16,238 nt of DNA from UBA1081 sp045639185 (GTDB taxonomy: Bacteria; Bacillota; Clostridia; Oscillospirales; Acutalibacteraceae), in contig JAZUCO010000099.1 in assembly GCA_045639185.1 (NCBI GenBank), positions 1-16,238 of the forward strand, given 5' to 3'. How positions within the stretch are numbered: the stretch's first letter is position 1; the number at the start of each line of letters is the position of its first letter. A model generated the notes under the pieces. The model did no database searches. It saw nothing but the letters and a program-made list of their open reading frames with translations, and was not told the origin of the DNA. A program made the translations under genes and the position numbers. This document shows positions 7,509 to 15,454 of the stretch, one piece after another.

Positions 7509-7539
7509 CTCCGTATCAGATGATACGGAGAATTTTTTT
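7509..7539. terminator. Bidirectional intrinsic terminator between convergent genes
   Basis: CTCCGTATCA (7509-7518) and TGATACGGAG (7521-7530) form a perfect 10-bp inverted repeat with a minimal loop, so 8 bp or fewer pair in practice. On the plus strand it is followed by AA and seven T (7533-7539). On the minus strand it is followed by an AT-rich run ending in five T. It lies 10 nt after the membrane-protein stop and 18 nt beyond the end of the convergent epimerase gene, so it can end both units. Confidence 0.85.
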
Positions 7540-7548
7540 GCCATATTA

Positions 7549-8313
7549 TCAGCCTAGATTTTTCATGAATTCAAAAGCTTCTTTGCTTGACTGCATTGCA
7601 TCAACTGTCCAGTTGTTGTCCTGCTCAAACATAATGTAGGGAATGCCCATTTCTTTTGCTGTTTCATAACAGGCATTGAGGTTTACAACGCCTTTGCCAA
7701 GCTCTGTGAATGCCCAGGGATGTTCCTGATTTTCAACAGGGTTGTAATCCTTGAAGTGGAGAACCTTGACTCTGCCTTGCATTTTCTTGAGATATTCTTC
7801 GGGTTTTTCACCTGCAATGTGAAGCCATGCAACGTCGGGAATAAACCAGAGAAGGTCAGAATCGAGTTCAAGCATTCTGTCAAGAATTGATTTGTCACCG
7901 AATCTCTTCAGGTCAAAATCGTGATTGTGGTATGCAAGATGAACTCCACGTTCTCTCATTTTCTTTGCAACTGGAATAAGGTCTGCAAAGAATTTTTCAA
8001 TGCCTTCTTCAGTTCTTTCATATTCACCGGGCATTGCACCGATACCGAGACAGTCACAGCCGAGATTGATGTGTTCATCTATAACAGCATCTGTTTCTTT
8101 TATCATTCTTTCAAATGATGTGTGTGTAACACATACATTCATACCGTATTTTTTTACGGTATCGGCAAGTTCATTCCAGTCAACCTTGCCGATGCCTGAA
8201 ATCTGTATATCCTTTACACCCCATGACGCAAGCTCAGCGAGAGTCTTGTCTATGTCTTCAATAGTTTTGCAGTAGTCACGGATAGTATAAGTCTGAATAC
8301 CAACTTTAATCAT
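7549..8313 (-). CDS. Sugar phosphate isomerase/epimerase (xylose-isomerase-like TIM barrel)
   Basis: The 254-residue product is a full-length member of the AP-endonuclease-2/xylose-isomerase-like TIM barrel group that includes IolE, IolI and several sugar epimerases. It begins IKVGIQTYTIRDY, as usual for the group. Expected metal-binding positions are visible: the GVHLAYHNHDFD strand, the LWFIPDVAWLHIAG strand, VKVLHFKDYNP and the final IMFEQDN. No part of the sequence fixes the substrate. Its SD (AAGGAG, 8 nt before the ATG) overlaps the stop codon of the upstream secreted lipase gene, with a 12-nt gap, so the two are almost certainly one transcript. Why an exported esterase should be paired with a cytosolic sugar isomerase is not clear. 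Confidence 0.85.
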   Translation of the reverse strand: MIKVGIQTYTIRDYCKTIEDIDKTLAELASWGVKDIQISGIGKVDWNELADTVKKYGMNVCVTHTSFERMIKETDAVIDEHINLGCDCLGIGAMPGEYERTEEGIEKFFADLIPVAKKMRERGVHLAYHNHDFDLKRFGDKSILDRMLELDSDLLWFIPDVAWLHIAGEKPEEYLKKMQGRVKVLHFKDYNPVENQEHPWAFTELGKGVVNLNACYETAKEMGIPYIMFEQDNNWTVDAMQSSKEAFEFMKNLG

Positions 8314-8325
8314 TGTGAAATCTCC

Positions 8326-9870
8326 TTAGAAAAGACCTGCAAAAAGGTTTTTGATGTAATCGATGATTTTCTTGAGTGTATTAACGATCATATCATAAAG
8401 ACTTACTTTATCTGTTGACTGACCGTATTTACCAGTATCATTATCAGCTGTAAGAGGAACGATTTCATCTTCTGAAACGCTGATAAGGAACTGGGGATAT
8501 GTTGCATTATCGTTTACTGTGGGCTGTTCTTCAGAAGCAAAAATGAATCTGATAAGTTCCCACTGTGCAGGAGTGTGGTCTGCGTGCATAAGGTCCTTTA
8601 CAAACCATGTGTATTCAGGGAACGCTGCTGTTGAAGCATCGATCATATTGTCGGGAGAAATGTGGTTGTGACCGCAATCTACAGCCTGAACATAATTTTC
8701 ACCGAGAGTTGTGTTTGCATCTGCACAAGTTGCACCGAATGATGTATAAACAGTATCAATAACCATATCACCGATATTAAGCTGGCTTACGCATACGGGA
8801 GGAATAGTGCTGCCGTATTTTGAAATAATTGCAAGGTTGCCGCCGTTTTCGATAACACCATTGAGAATTTCTTCGTTGTTTGCCTGAACTTCATTGTGGT
8901 AGTAATCAATTTTAGCAATGAATTCATCAGTTACATTATCACCGATAAGAAGTTCTTTTGCAGCATCATACATATTATAGGGGACAACTGACCATATGCC
9001 GGCCATTCTTGCGAATGTTGTCTTGAGACCAAGCTCAAAAACATCATCAAGGATTGCATAGTTGAGTTCTTCTGCAAAAGCAAGAACACCGTCAAGCATA
9101 CCTGACTGATTGAGAATGTCAATAAGTGTTGAAAGGAGAGTTGCAGAGAAATCGTCACCGAGCATTGTCTTAAGGAATGTGACCATACCTGCAGAATTGA
9201 ATGCAATCTGACCGCTGAAAGGTTCACCGCAAGTTGAAACACCATTGAATGCACCTGAGAGAATAATAACATCTTCAATATCTTCATAGCCGTAATCATG
9301 AAGATATGTAGTAACTACGCAAGAACCCATGCTAAAACCTACAAGGTTTACTTTGTCTGCGCCTGTTGCATCTTTTACAAGTTTTACAAGGTCATTAAGC
9401 TGAGATGCAACTGTCTGCATATCCATACGCCAGTCATAGCTGAAATATGTGATTTCTGCTGCATCAAAACCAAGATTGGGAGTGTCAATTGCCATTTTAC
9501 CTGAAAGGATTGTTTCAGCATCAGGCATTGTGTATGCAGATGTTGTAGGGTAAACGGGGTTGCCGTTTTCGTCACAAGCCATACCGTCAAAAATTGTAAC
9601 GAGCGCGTTGCAGAGCGGTTCGCTGACAGCTTCATAATCACCGCTGACAAGTGACTTTATAAGAGGAAGTGCAGCTTCTGAAACACCGCTTACAATAGCA
9701 TCAGTTGCGGGAGGAAATACAGTTTCGCCTGTTTCTGTATTTACTGTGTTTGAAGAGCCGATACCATCAACAAAAATAACGGGTGTGACTTCTTCATTTG
9801 CAAATGCCATTACAGACATTGCAGATATCAGGATTATAACTGACATCATAATTGATATGAATTTTTTCAT
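8326..9870 (-). CDS. Secreted alpha/beta-hydrolase, LCAT/lipase-like
   Basis: The ATG at 9870 has GGAG 8 nt upstream and starts a 514-residue protein with a typical signal peptide (MKKFISIMMSVIILISAMSV, predicted cut after AFA near residue 25). The frame extends nine codons further to a TTG, which would spoil the signal. The mature part opens with PVIFVDGIGSS, resembling the oxyanion strand of LCAT-like lipases, then a TYFSYDWRMD stretch, a NLVGFSMGSC nucleophile elbow with Ser180, and HNHISPDNMIDAS and YTWFVKDLMH segments, where His429 is the likely catalytic His. The catalytic acid is not certain. The protein ends in a Lys-spaced amphipathic segment (MIVNTLKKIIDYIKNLFAGL). It probably acts on an ester or lipid outside the cell; substrate unknown. 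Confidence 0.82.
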   Translation of the reverse strand: MKKFISIMMSVIILISAMSVMAFANEEVTPVIFVDGIGSSNTVNTETGETVFPPATDAIVSGVSEAALPLIKSLVSGDYEAVSEPLCNALVTIFDGMACDENGNPVYPTTSAYTMPDAETILSGKMAIDTPNLGFDAAEITYFSYDWRMDMQTVASQLNDLVKLVKDATGADKVNLVGFSMGSCVVTTYLHDYGYEDIEDVIILSGAFNGVSTCGEPFSGQIAFNSAGMVTFLKTMLGDDFSATLLSTLIDILNQSGMLDGVLAFAEELNYAILDDVFELGLKTTFARMAGIWSVVPYNMYDAAKELLIGDNVTDEFIAKIDYYHNEVQANNEEILNGVIENGGNLAIISKYGSTIPPVCVSQLNIGDMVIDTVYTSFGATCADANTTLGENYVQAVDCGHNHISPDNMIDASTAAFPEYTWFVKDLMHADHTPAQWELIRFIFASEEQPTVNDNATYPQFLISVSEDEIVPLTADNDTGKYGQSTDKVSLYDMIVNTLKKIIDYIKNLFAGLF

Positions 9871-9901
9871 AAGGAACGCTCCTTTATATTTATTCAAGTT
9901 T

Positions 9902-9929
9902 ATTATAGCATTCGAGGAATATTTTTCAA
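9902..9929 (-). promoter_or_regulatory. Predicted promoter of the lipase-epimerase operon
   Basis: On the minus strand TTGAAA (9924-9929) and a perfect TATAAT (9902-9907) are 16 bp apart, and TGC directly before the -10 makes it an extended -10 element. The -10 is about 32 nt ahead of the lipase ATG at 9870. Confidence 0.65.
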
Positions 9930-9964
9930 GTATTAATAATGAAAAATATAAAATAAAAAATATC

Positions 9965-9993
9965 TTGCATATTTCAGGAAATAATAGTATAAT
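9965..9993 (+). promoter_or_regulatory. Predicted promoter of the metG-tatD-citrate synthase operon
   Basis: TTGCAT (9965-9970) and TATAAT (9988-9993) are spaced by 17 bp. Transcription would begin near 10000, leaving under 30 nt before the metG start. That is too short for a T-box or SAM riboswitch, so metG does not seem to be controlled by a leader RNA here. Confidence 0.7.
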
Positions 9994-10027
9994 TGATCTG
10001 TATATTTTTACGGAGGATTTATTTATA

Positions 10028-11986
10028 ATGGAAAAACAGAAATATTATATAACCACAGCCATTGCATATACATCTAGAAAGCCTCACATCGGCAACTCTT
10101 ATGAGATTGTTCTTACAGATGCTATTGCCCGTTTTAAGAGACTTCAGGGCTATGATGTTTTCTTTCAGACTGGTACCGATGAGCACGGTCAGAAGATTGA
10201 GGAATATGCAAAAGAAGCAGGCATTACACCCAAAGAGTATGTTGACAAAGTTGCTGGCGAAATTAAAGACATCTGCGACATGCTTAACACTACTTATGAT
10301 AAATTCATAAGAACAACCGATAAACAACACGAAGAATCAGTACAGAAGATATTTAAAAAACTAATTGATAAAGGTGATGTTTACAAGAGTGAGTATGAAG
10401 GTCTTTACTGCACTCCTTGTGAATCTTTCTGGACACAGGCTCAGCTTGTTGACGGTAAATGTCCCGACTGCGGCAGAGAAGTAAAACCTGCTAAGGAAGA
10501 AGCTTATTTCTTCAAAATGAGCAAATATCAGAAACAGCTTGAGGAGTATATTGAAACTAATCCCAACTTTATTTATCCTGAAAGCCGTAAAAAGGAAATG
10601 CTCAATAACTTTATAAAACCCGGACTTCAGGATTTATGTATTTCTCGTTCCACATTTAAATGGGGAATTCCTTTCCCCGGAGATGAAAAACATGTAATCT
10701 ATGTTTGGGTTGATGCTCTGCTCAACTATATTACAGGTTTGGGATATGATCCGGAACATAACTCAGAAATGTATAAAAAATACTGGCCTGCAAATGTGCA
10801 TATAATCGGTAAGGACATTATCAGATTCCATACAATTTACTGGCCCATTATGCTTATGGCACTCGGTGAGGAGCTTCCGAAACAGGTTTACGGTCATCCC
10901 TGGCTTCTCTTCGGCGAAGACAAGATGAGTAAGTCAAAGGGTAATGTTATCTATGCTGATGAGCTTGTCGCAAGATTCGGCGTTGATGCAGTAAGATACT
11001 ATCTTCTTTCAGAAATGCCTCACGCACAGGTTGGTTCAATCTCTTATGATACAATGATTGAAAGATATAACTCAGACCTTGCAAATACAATCGGTAACCT
11101 TGTAAACAGAACTGTTGCAATGGCAAACAAGTACTTTGACGGTGTTCTCGCATGTAACACAGCATCAGAAGAGCTTGATGACGGCTTCAAGGCTGATATT
11201 CTCGGTGCACTTCCCAAGATGGAAAAGGCATTCGATGACTTCAGAATTGCTGATGCACTCGATGCAGTTCTTACAATTGCAAAGAGAAGTAACAAATACA
11301 TTGATGAAACAGCTCCCTGGGCACTTGCAAAGGACGAAGAAAAGAAAGACAGACTTTCAACGGTTCTTTACAACCTTATCGAGAGTATAAGAATTATTGC
11401 AGTTGAACTTTCAGCATTTATGCCTGAAACATCAAAGGCAATCCTTTCACAGATTAATACAGATATTGACACATATGAGAGCATTAAGGAATTCGGTGCA
11501 ATTCCCGCAGGTCATAAGGTCGGCACAGCAACACCTCTCTTTGCAAGAATCGATGTTGAAAAGATAACAGCAGAGATTCAGGCAGAAATGGAAGCTAAGG
11601 CAAAGGCTGCTCAGCAGGATAGCAGAAAAGCTGAAATTGCCAAGGAAATTGAAGGCGTTGCAAAAATCGGCATTGATGATTTTGCAAAGGTAGACCTCAG
11701 AGTTGCACAGATTACAGATTGTGTTCCCGTAAAACGAGCAAAAAAATTATTACAGCTTACACTTAATGACGGTACAGAAAATCCCAGAACTGTTGCATCA
11801 GGTATTGCACTCTGGTATAAACCCGAACAGCTTATCGGCAAAAAAGTTATAGTTGTTTCAAATCTGAAACCCGCTACACTCTGCGGTGTTGAAAGCTGCG
11901 GTATGATCCTTGCAGCTGATGCAGCAGAAGACGACGTAAGAGTTATCTTTGTTGATGACCTTCCCGTAGGAGCTAAAATCAGATAA
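10028..11986 (+). CDS. metG: Methionyl-tRNA synthetase with C-terminal tRNA-binding domain
   Basis: MetRS charges tRNA-Met. The 652-residue product is a class I synthetase in the long, Trbp111-fused form. Motifs in order: PHIGNSY at 19-25 (HIGH variant with Asn, common in Firmicutes MetRS), GTDEHGQKI, a zinc knuckle with Cys128, Cys131, Cys145 and Cys148, YVWVDALLNYITGLG, KMSKS at 299-303, an anticodon-binding helical domain, and a C-terminal OB fold from about residue 545 (FAKVDLRVAQITDC, KKVIVVSNLKPATLCGVES). The frame is open back to 9746, but that stretch is antisense to the lipase and upstream of the promoter. The ATG at 10028 has GGAGG about 11 nt away. It overlaps tatD by one base, a common metG-tatD pairing. 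Confidence 0.97.
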   Translation: MEKQKYYITTAIAYTSRKPHIGNSYEIVLTDAIARFKRLQGYDVFFQTGTDEHGQKIEEYAKEAGITPKEYVDKVAGEIKDICDMLNTTYDKFIRTTDKQHEESVQKIFKKLIDKGDVYKSEYEGLYCTPCESFWTQAQLVDGKCPDCGREVKPAKEEAYFFKMSKYQKQLEEYIETNPNFIYPESRKKEMLNNFIKPGLQDLCISRSTFKWGIPFPGDEKHVIYVWVDALLNYITGLGYDPEHNSEMYKKYWPANVHIIGKDIIRFHTIYWPIMLMALGEELPKQVYGHPWLLFGEDKMSKSKGNVIYADELVARFGVDAVRYYLLSEMPHAQVGSISYDTMIERYNSDLANTIGNLVNRTVAMANKYFDGVLACNTASEELDDGFKADILGALPKMEKAFDDFRIADALDAVLTIAKRSNKYIDETAPWALAKDEEKKDRLSTVLYNLIESIRIIAVELSAFMPETSKAILSQINTDIDTYESIKEFGAIPAGHKVGTATPLFARIDVEKITAEIQAEMEAKAKAAQQDSRKAEIAKEIEGVAKIGIDDFAKVDLRVAQITDCVPVKRAKKLLQLTLNDGTENPRTVASGIALWYKPEQLIGKKVIVVSNLKPATLCGVESCGMILAADAAEDDVRVIFVDDLPVGAKIR

Positions 11987-12750
11987 TGAAAAATATTTTC
12001 GATTCACACGCTCATTATAATGATGAGCAATTTGATATCGACCGTGATTCTTTGCTCGCTTCCTTGCCGGATGCGGGCATTGTCGGTATTATAAACTGCG
12101 GTACAGATGTGGCATCATCTCTCGCTTCACTTGAAATGGCAGAGAAATATCCGTTTGTTTATGCTGCATGCGGTTATCATCCCGAATCTGCACTTGAATT
12201 CACAGATGACAGACTTGCTGAAATTGAGAAAATGCTCTCGCACGAAAAGTGTGTGGCAGTTGGTGAAATCGGTCTTGAATATCATTATGATTTTGTGCCG
12301 AAAGATGTGCAGAAAGATGTTTTTGAAAAGCATCTTCAGCTTGCAGTAAAGTATGATATGCCCGTTATAGTGCATGACAGAGAAGCTCACGCAGATACAA
12401 TGGAACTTCTTATGAAATATAAGCCTAAGGGAGTACTGCATTGTTATTCAGGCAGTGCAGAGATGGCTAGGGAAGTGCTGAAACTCGGTATGTATATAGG
12501 CCTCGGCGGTGCGGTTACATTCAAGAATGCCGTGAAACCTGTTGAGGTCGCAGAAATGATACCGCTAGACAGATTATTGCTTGAAACAGATTGTCCTTAT
12601 ATGGCTCCCGTACCAATGAGAGGAAAGAGAAATAATTCTGCATATATAGAGTATGTTGCAGAAAAAATTGCAGGTGTCAGAGGTATTTCTGCTGAAGAAT
12701 TACTCAGCATTACTGCAGAAAATACGAAAAGGTTATTTGAGATAGAATGA
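11986..12750 (+). CDS. tatD: TatD-family metal-dependent hydrolase (DNase)
   Basis: TatD proteins are TIM-barrel metal-dependent hydrolases; characterised members act as 3'-5' exonucleases or deoxyribonucleases. The 254-residue length is normal. Metal ligands are all present: HAH at residues 8-10, Glu94 in VGEIGLEYHY, His130 in PVIVHDREAH, His152 in VLHCYSG and Asp202 in LLLETDCPYMAPVPMRGKR. The start ATG shares its A with the metG stop (TAATG), and the nearest GGAG is about 13 nt upstream, inside metG. Initiation therefore likely depends on coupling to metG. In many Firmicutes the next genes are rnmV and ksgA; here a citrate synthase gene follows instead. Confidence 0.95.
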   Translation: MKNIFDSHAHYNDEQFDIDRDSLLASLPDAGIVGIINCGTDVASSLASLEMAEKYPFVYAACGYHPESALEFTDDRLAEIEKMLSHEKCVAVGEIGLEYHYDFVPKDVQKDVFEKHLQLAVKYDMPVIVHDREAHADTMELLMKYKPKGVLHCYSGSAEMAREVLKLGMYIGLGGAVTFKNAVKPVEVAEMIPLDRLLLETDCPYMAPVPMRGKRNNSAYIEYVAEKIAGVRGISAEELLSITAENTKRLFEIE

Positions 12751-12752
12751 TT

Positions 12753-12779
12753 GTGCGTCTGTCCCGGGGAGAGGTGCAC
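12753..12779 (+). other. GC-rich hairpin in the tatD-citrate synthase gap
   Basis: The 46-nt gap is about 61 percent G+C by hand count, far above its surroundings. GTGCGTCT (12753-12760) can pair with AGGTGCAC (12772-12779), six Watson-Crick pairs and two G-U, around an 11-nt loop containing CCCGGGG. No T-run follows; instead the citrate synthase SD (GGAGG) begins about 6 nt later. A translational or stability element is possible. Confidence 0.35.
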
Positions 12780-12796
12780 TGCGAAGGAGGAAGAGA

Positions 12797-14164
12797 ATGA
12801 TTAAAAAATTCTATTCGGGCAATGCGCCGGAGCTTGAAAAGTATAAGCAGAGGTGTCTCGATGAAGGTGCTATTGACCCTGAACTTTACACAAAATACAG
12901 CGTAAACAGAGGACTTCGTGACGTTAACGGTAAAGGTGTTCTTACCGGTCTTACAGAGATATCTGAGATTCAGTCAAAAAAGACTGTCAACGGTGTGGAT
13001 ATACCTTGTGAAGGTCTGCTTTTCTTCCGCGGATACAATGTTAAAGATATTATTGAAGATATGGCAAAACGAGGAAGATTCGGATTCGAAGAAACAATTT
13101 ATATTCTTCTTTTCGGAGCTTTGCCCGATGAGTCACAGCTTGATGAGTTCAAGAATGTGCTTGCAAATTATCGTGAACTGCCCGTATCATTTGTGCGTGA
13201 CTTTATTATGAAGGCACCCTCAGGTGATATTATGAATTCACTTGCAAGAAGTGTTCTTGCACTTTATTCTTATGATGAAAAACCTGATGATACATCAATA
13301 GGTAATGTTTTAAGACAGTGTGTTCGTCTTATTTCATTATTTCCGTTACTTTCTGTATACGGTTTTCAGGCATATAATTATTACATCAAAGGAAATCCCA
13401 GCTTTTTTATTCACGAACCAAAGGAAGAATACTCAATAGCTGAAAATATTCTTTATATGCTCCGTCTAGACGGTCAGTTTACACCGCTTGAAGCTGAACT
13501 TCTTGACCTTGCGCTTATTCTTCACGCTGAACACGGCGGAGGAAACAATTCTACATTCACAACTCACGTTGTAACTTCTTCTGGTACAGATACTTATTCA
13601 GCTATTGCTGCAGCTCTCGGATCACTTAAAGGTCCCCGTCACGGTGGCGCAAACATCAAAGTTCGTAATATGTTTAAGGACATAAAAGCAAACATAAAGA
13701 ACTGGGACAATGATGAGGAAATTAAAGCATATCTTCTGAAGATCCTCAATAAAGAAGCTTTTGACAACAGCGGACTTATCTATGGTATGGGTCACGCAGT
13801 ATATTCACTTTCAGACCCCAGAGCAGAAGTTTTCAAAGGATTTGTTGAAAAACTTGCTGTTGAAAAAGGTCTTGAAGCCGAATACAGACTTTATACAAAT
13901 GTTGAGCGTCTTGCTCCTGATGCTATTGCCGAAAAGAGAAAGATTTATAAGGGTGTCAGCGCAAATGTTGACTTCTATTCAGGTTTTGTTTATGAAATGC
14001 TCGGTATTCCTGAGGAGCTTTACACGCCCATTTTTGCTGTTGCAAGAATTGCAGGTTGGAGTGCTCACAGACTTGAAGAAATTATAAACTCAGGCAAAAT
14101 CATCCGTCCGGCTTATATGAATGTTCAGGACAGAAGAGATTATGTCCCTTACGAAGAAAGATAA
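12797..14164 (+). CDS. Citrate synthase (Si-type; citrate/2-methylcitrate synthase family)
   Basis: The enzyme condenses oxaloacetate with acetyl-CoA to citrate, in an anaerobe usually feeding 2-oxoglutarate and glutamate synthesis rather than a full TCA cycle. The 455-residue product has the Si-type core: LLFFRGYNVKDIIEDMA, the small-domain helices, HAEHGGGNNSTFTTHVVTSS (His243, His246), GSLKGPRHGGAN (His282), GMGHAVY (His333), NVDFYSG (Asp392) and ARIAGWSAHRLEE. This gives the His-His-Asp catalytic set. It is longer than the usual 370-430 residues, largely from an N-terminal extension of about 40 residues rich in charged groups. A 2-methylcitrate synthase role cannot be excluded, though no prp genes are near. 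The ATG has a GGAGG SD 6 nt away, the strongest in this operon. It is the last gene before the terminator. Confidence 0.93.
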   Translation: MIKKFYSGNAPELEKYKQRCLDEGAIDPELYTKYSVNRGLRDVNGKGVLTGLTEISEIQSKKTVNGVDIPCEGLLFFRGYNVKDIIEDMAKRGRFGFEETIYILLFGALPDESQLDEFKNVLANYRELPVSFVRDFIMKAPSGDIMNSLARSVLALYSYDEKPDDTSIGNVLRQCVRLISLFPLLSVYGFQAYNYYIKGNPSFFIHEPKEEYSIAENILYMLRLDGQFTPLEAELLDLALILHAEHGGGNNSTFTTHVVTSSGTDTYSAIAAALGSLKGPRHGGANIKVRNMFKDIKANIKNWDNDEEIKAYLLKILNKEAFDNSGLIYGMGHAVYSLSDPRAEVFKGFVEKLAVEKGLEAEYRLYTNVERLAPDAIAEKRKIYKGVSANVDFYSGFVYEMLGIPEELYTPIFAVARIAGWSAHRLEEIINSGKIIRPAYMNVQDRRDYVPYEER

Positions 14165-14170
14165 TTTCAG

Positions 14171-14205
14171 ATACAACCTGTATTTTGCAGGTTGTATTTT
14201 TCTTT
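14171..14205 (+). terminator. Intrinsic terminator after citrate synthase
   Basis: ATACAACCTG (14171-14180) and CAGGTTGTAT (14188-14197) form a perfect 10-bp stem with a 7-nt loop, followed by TTTTCTTT. It begins 7 nt after the citrate synthase stop and ends the metG operon. Confidence 0.92.
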
Positions 14206-14238
14206 ATAATTTCTTTATAAAAATATTTTTATTTGTAC

Positions 14239-14267
14239 TTGTTTCGGGTGTAGTTTTAGTGTAAAAT
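14239..14267 (+). promoter_or_regulatory. Predicted promoter of the AI-2E/YtvI-like gene
   Basis: TTGTTT (14239-14244) and TAAAAT (14262-14267) are separated by 17 bp. The predicted transcript start near 14274 makes the GTG at 14276 an unlikely initiator and favours the TTG at 14306, which has an SD. A sporulation sigma factor could use a different site; I do not see a clear sigma-E or sigma-K motif. Confidence 0.5.
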
Positions 14268-14305
14268 AAAAGAAAGTGTATAAAATAACCAATGAGGTGT
14301 TTTGT

Positions 14306-15454
14306 TTGGATAAAACTCAGAAAAGATGGTCGTTTATTGTAAACGTGCTGTATTTCGGAATGATTATTGCAGCATTTCTGCTGTTTATGAAATATGCATT
14401 CAGCGTTGTATTTCCGTTTATTGCAGCTCTGCTTGTGGCAGCTCTGCTTCAGAGACCGCTTAAATTTATAACAGGAAAAGTGAAATTTGCATCCAAGGGA
14501 GTTGTGAGTGCACTTCTTTCTGTTTTTGTGTATGCGGTGATTCTCGGGCTGTTTGCGCTGATTGGTGTTAGAATTATTTCAGAAGCAAAAGACTATATAA
14601 CAGGATTTATTGACAGATGCTCTACATCAGGTGATATTTTTGATGTTATAAAAACAGCATATCTTGACCTTGAACTTGCATCAATGCTTCCTGCTGAGGC
14701 AAACAATGCTGTAACAAGCGGAATTGATGCATTAAGAGAATTCATTGTCAGCGGTGATATAGTTTCCACTATAACAAGCAATCTTACAAAGCTGATATCT
14801 CCCATAGGCAGCGCTATTTCAAAAGTTCCCAATGCTCTTATCGGATTTATAGTTTCTGTTGTGGCTTCCTGCTTTATGACTGCAACTTTTGATGATATCA
14901 AGGGCTTTGTATTGAGACAGTTTTCTGAAGAAAATCAGAAGAAACTCATAAGAGCAAAAAGAATTGTTATTTCATCTGTCGGTAAAATGGTCAAGGCCTA
15001 TACATCAATCATTATAATTACGACTGCTGAATTATTCATAGGTCTCGGAACTCTTAAGCTTCTCAAGATTTTTGACGGCTCAAATCTTATATGGCTTTGT
15101 CTGATTATCGCACTTATCGATATTATTCCAGTTCTCGGCACAGGAACGGTAATGCTGCCATGGAGTGTGTATTCATTTATGACCGGCAAGATCGGAATGG
15201 GTATAGGTCTTCTTGTTATCTATGCACTCATAACAGTTATCCGTCAGGTAATTGAGCCGAAACTTGTTGCAGGACAGGTTGGTATTTCACCTGTTGTCAC
15301 AATTATGGCAATGTTCCTCGGTGTTAAAATTTTCGGAGCTATGGGTATTTTTATTCTTCCGTTTATTGTAATTATTATCAATCTTCTCAACGAAGAAGGT
15401 ATAATTCATCTTTTCAAAAACAAAAAGCATGAAAATGCAGAGCAGGGTGTGTAA
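14306..15454 (+). CDS. AI-2E transporter family (YtvI-like) membrane protein
   Basis: This 382-residue polytopic protein belongs to the AI-2E/PerM exporter family (formerly DUF20). Two N-terminal helices are followed by a third near residues 70-95, a soluble amphipathic middle region (about 95-185), and a C-terminal group of helices with family segments ALIDIIPVLGTGTVMLPWSV, VIRQVIEPKLVAGQVGISP and MAMFLGVKIFGAMGIFILP. Those resemble B. subtilis YtvI, a sporulation membrane protein, more than Tqs transporters, though true substrates are poorly known. The frame is open from a GTG at 14276. The TTG at 14306 has GAGGTG 6-8 nt upstream and gives a normal MDKTQKRW N-terminus, so it is preferred. 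It stands alone between its own promoter and terminator. Confidence 0.88.
   Translation: MDKTQKRWSFIVNVLYFGMIIAAFLLFMKYAFSVVFPFIAALLVAALLQRPLKFITGKVKFASKGVVSALLSVFVYAVILGLFALIGVRIISEAKDYITGFIDRCSTSGDIFDVIKTAYLDLELASMLPAEANNAVTSGIDALREFIVSGDIVSTITSNLTKLISPIGSAISKVPNALIGFIVSVVASCFMTATFDDIKGFVLRQFSEENQKKLIRAKRIVISSVGKMVKAYTSIIIITTAELFIGLGTLKLLKIFDGSNLIWLCLIIALIDIIPVLGTGTVMLPWSVYSFMTGKIGMGIGLLVIYALITVIRQVIEPKLVAGQVGISPVVTIMAMFLGVKIFGAMGIFILPFIVIIINLLNEEGIIHLFKNKKHENAEQGV

Noticed and set aside
9746..10027. 94-codon in-frame N-terminal extension of metG
   Set aside because: It is antisense to the lipase signal-peptide region, lies mostly upstream of the predicted promoter, shows no synthetase homology, and the ATG at 10028 has a GGAGG SD and a normal MetRS N-terminus.
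9994..10027. T-box or SAM riboswitch ahead of metG
   Set aside because: The predicted leader is under 30 nt and holds no T-box sequence or antiterminator stem.
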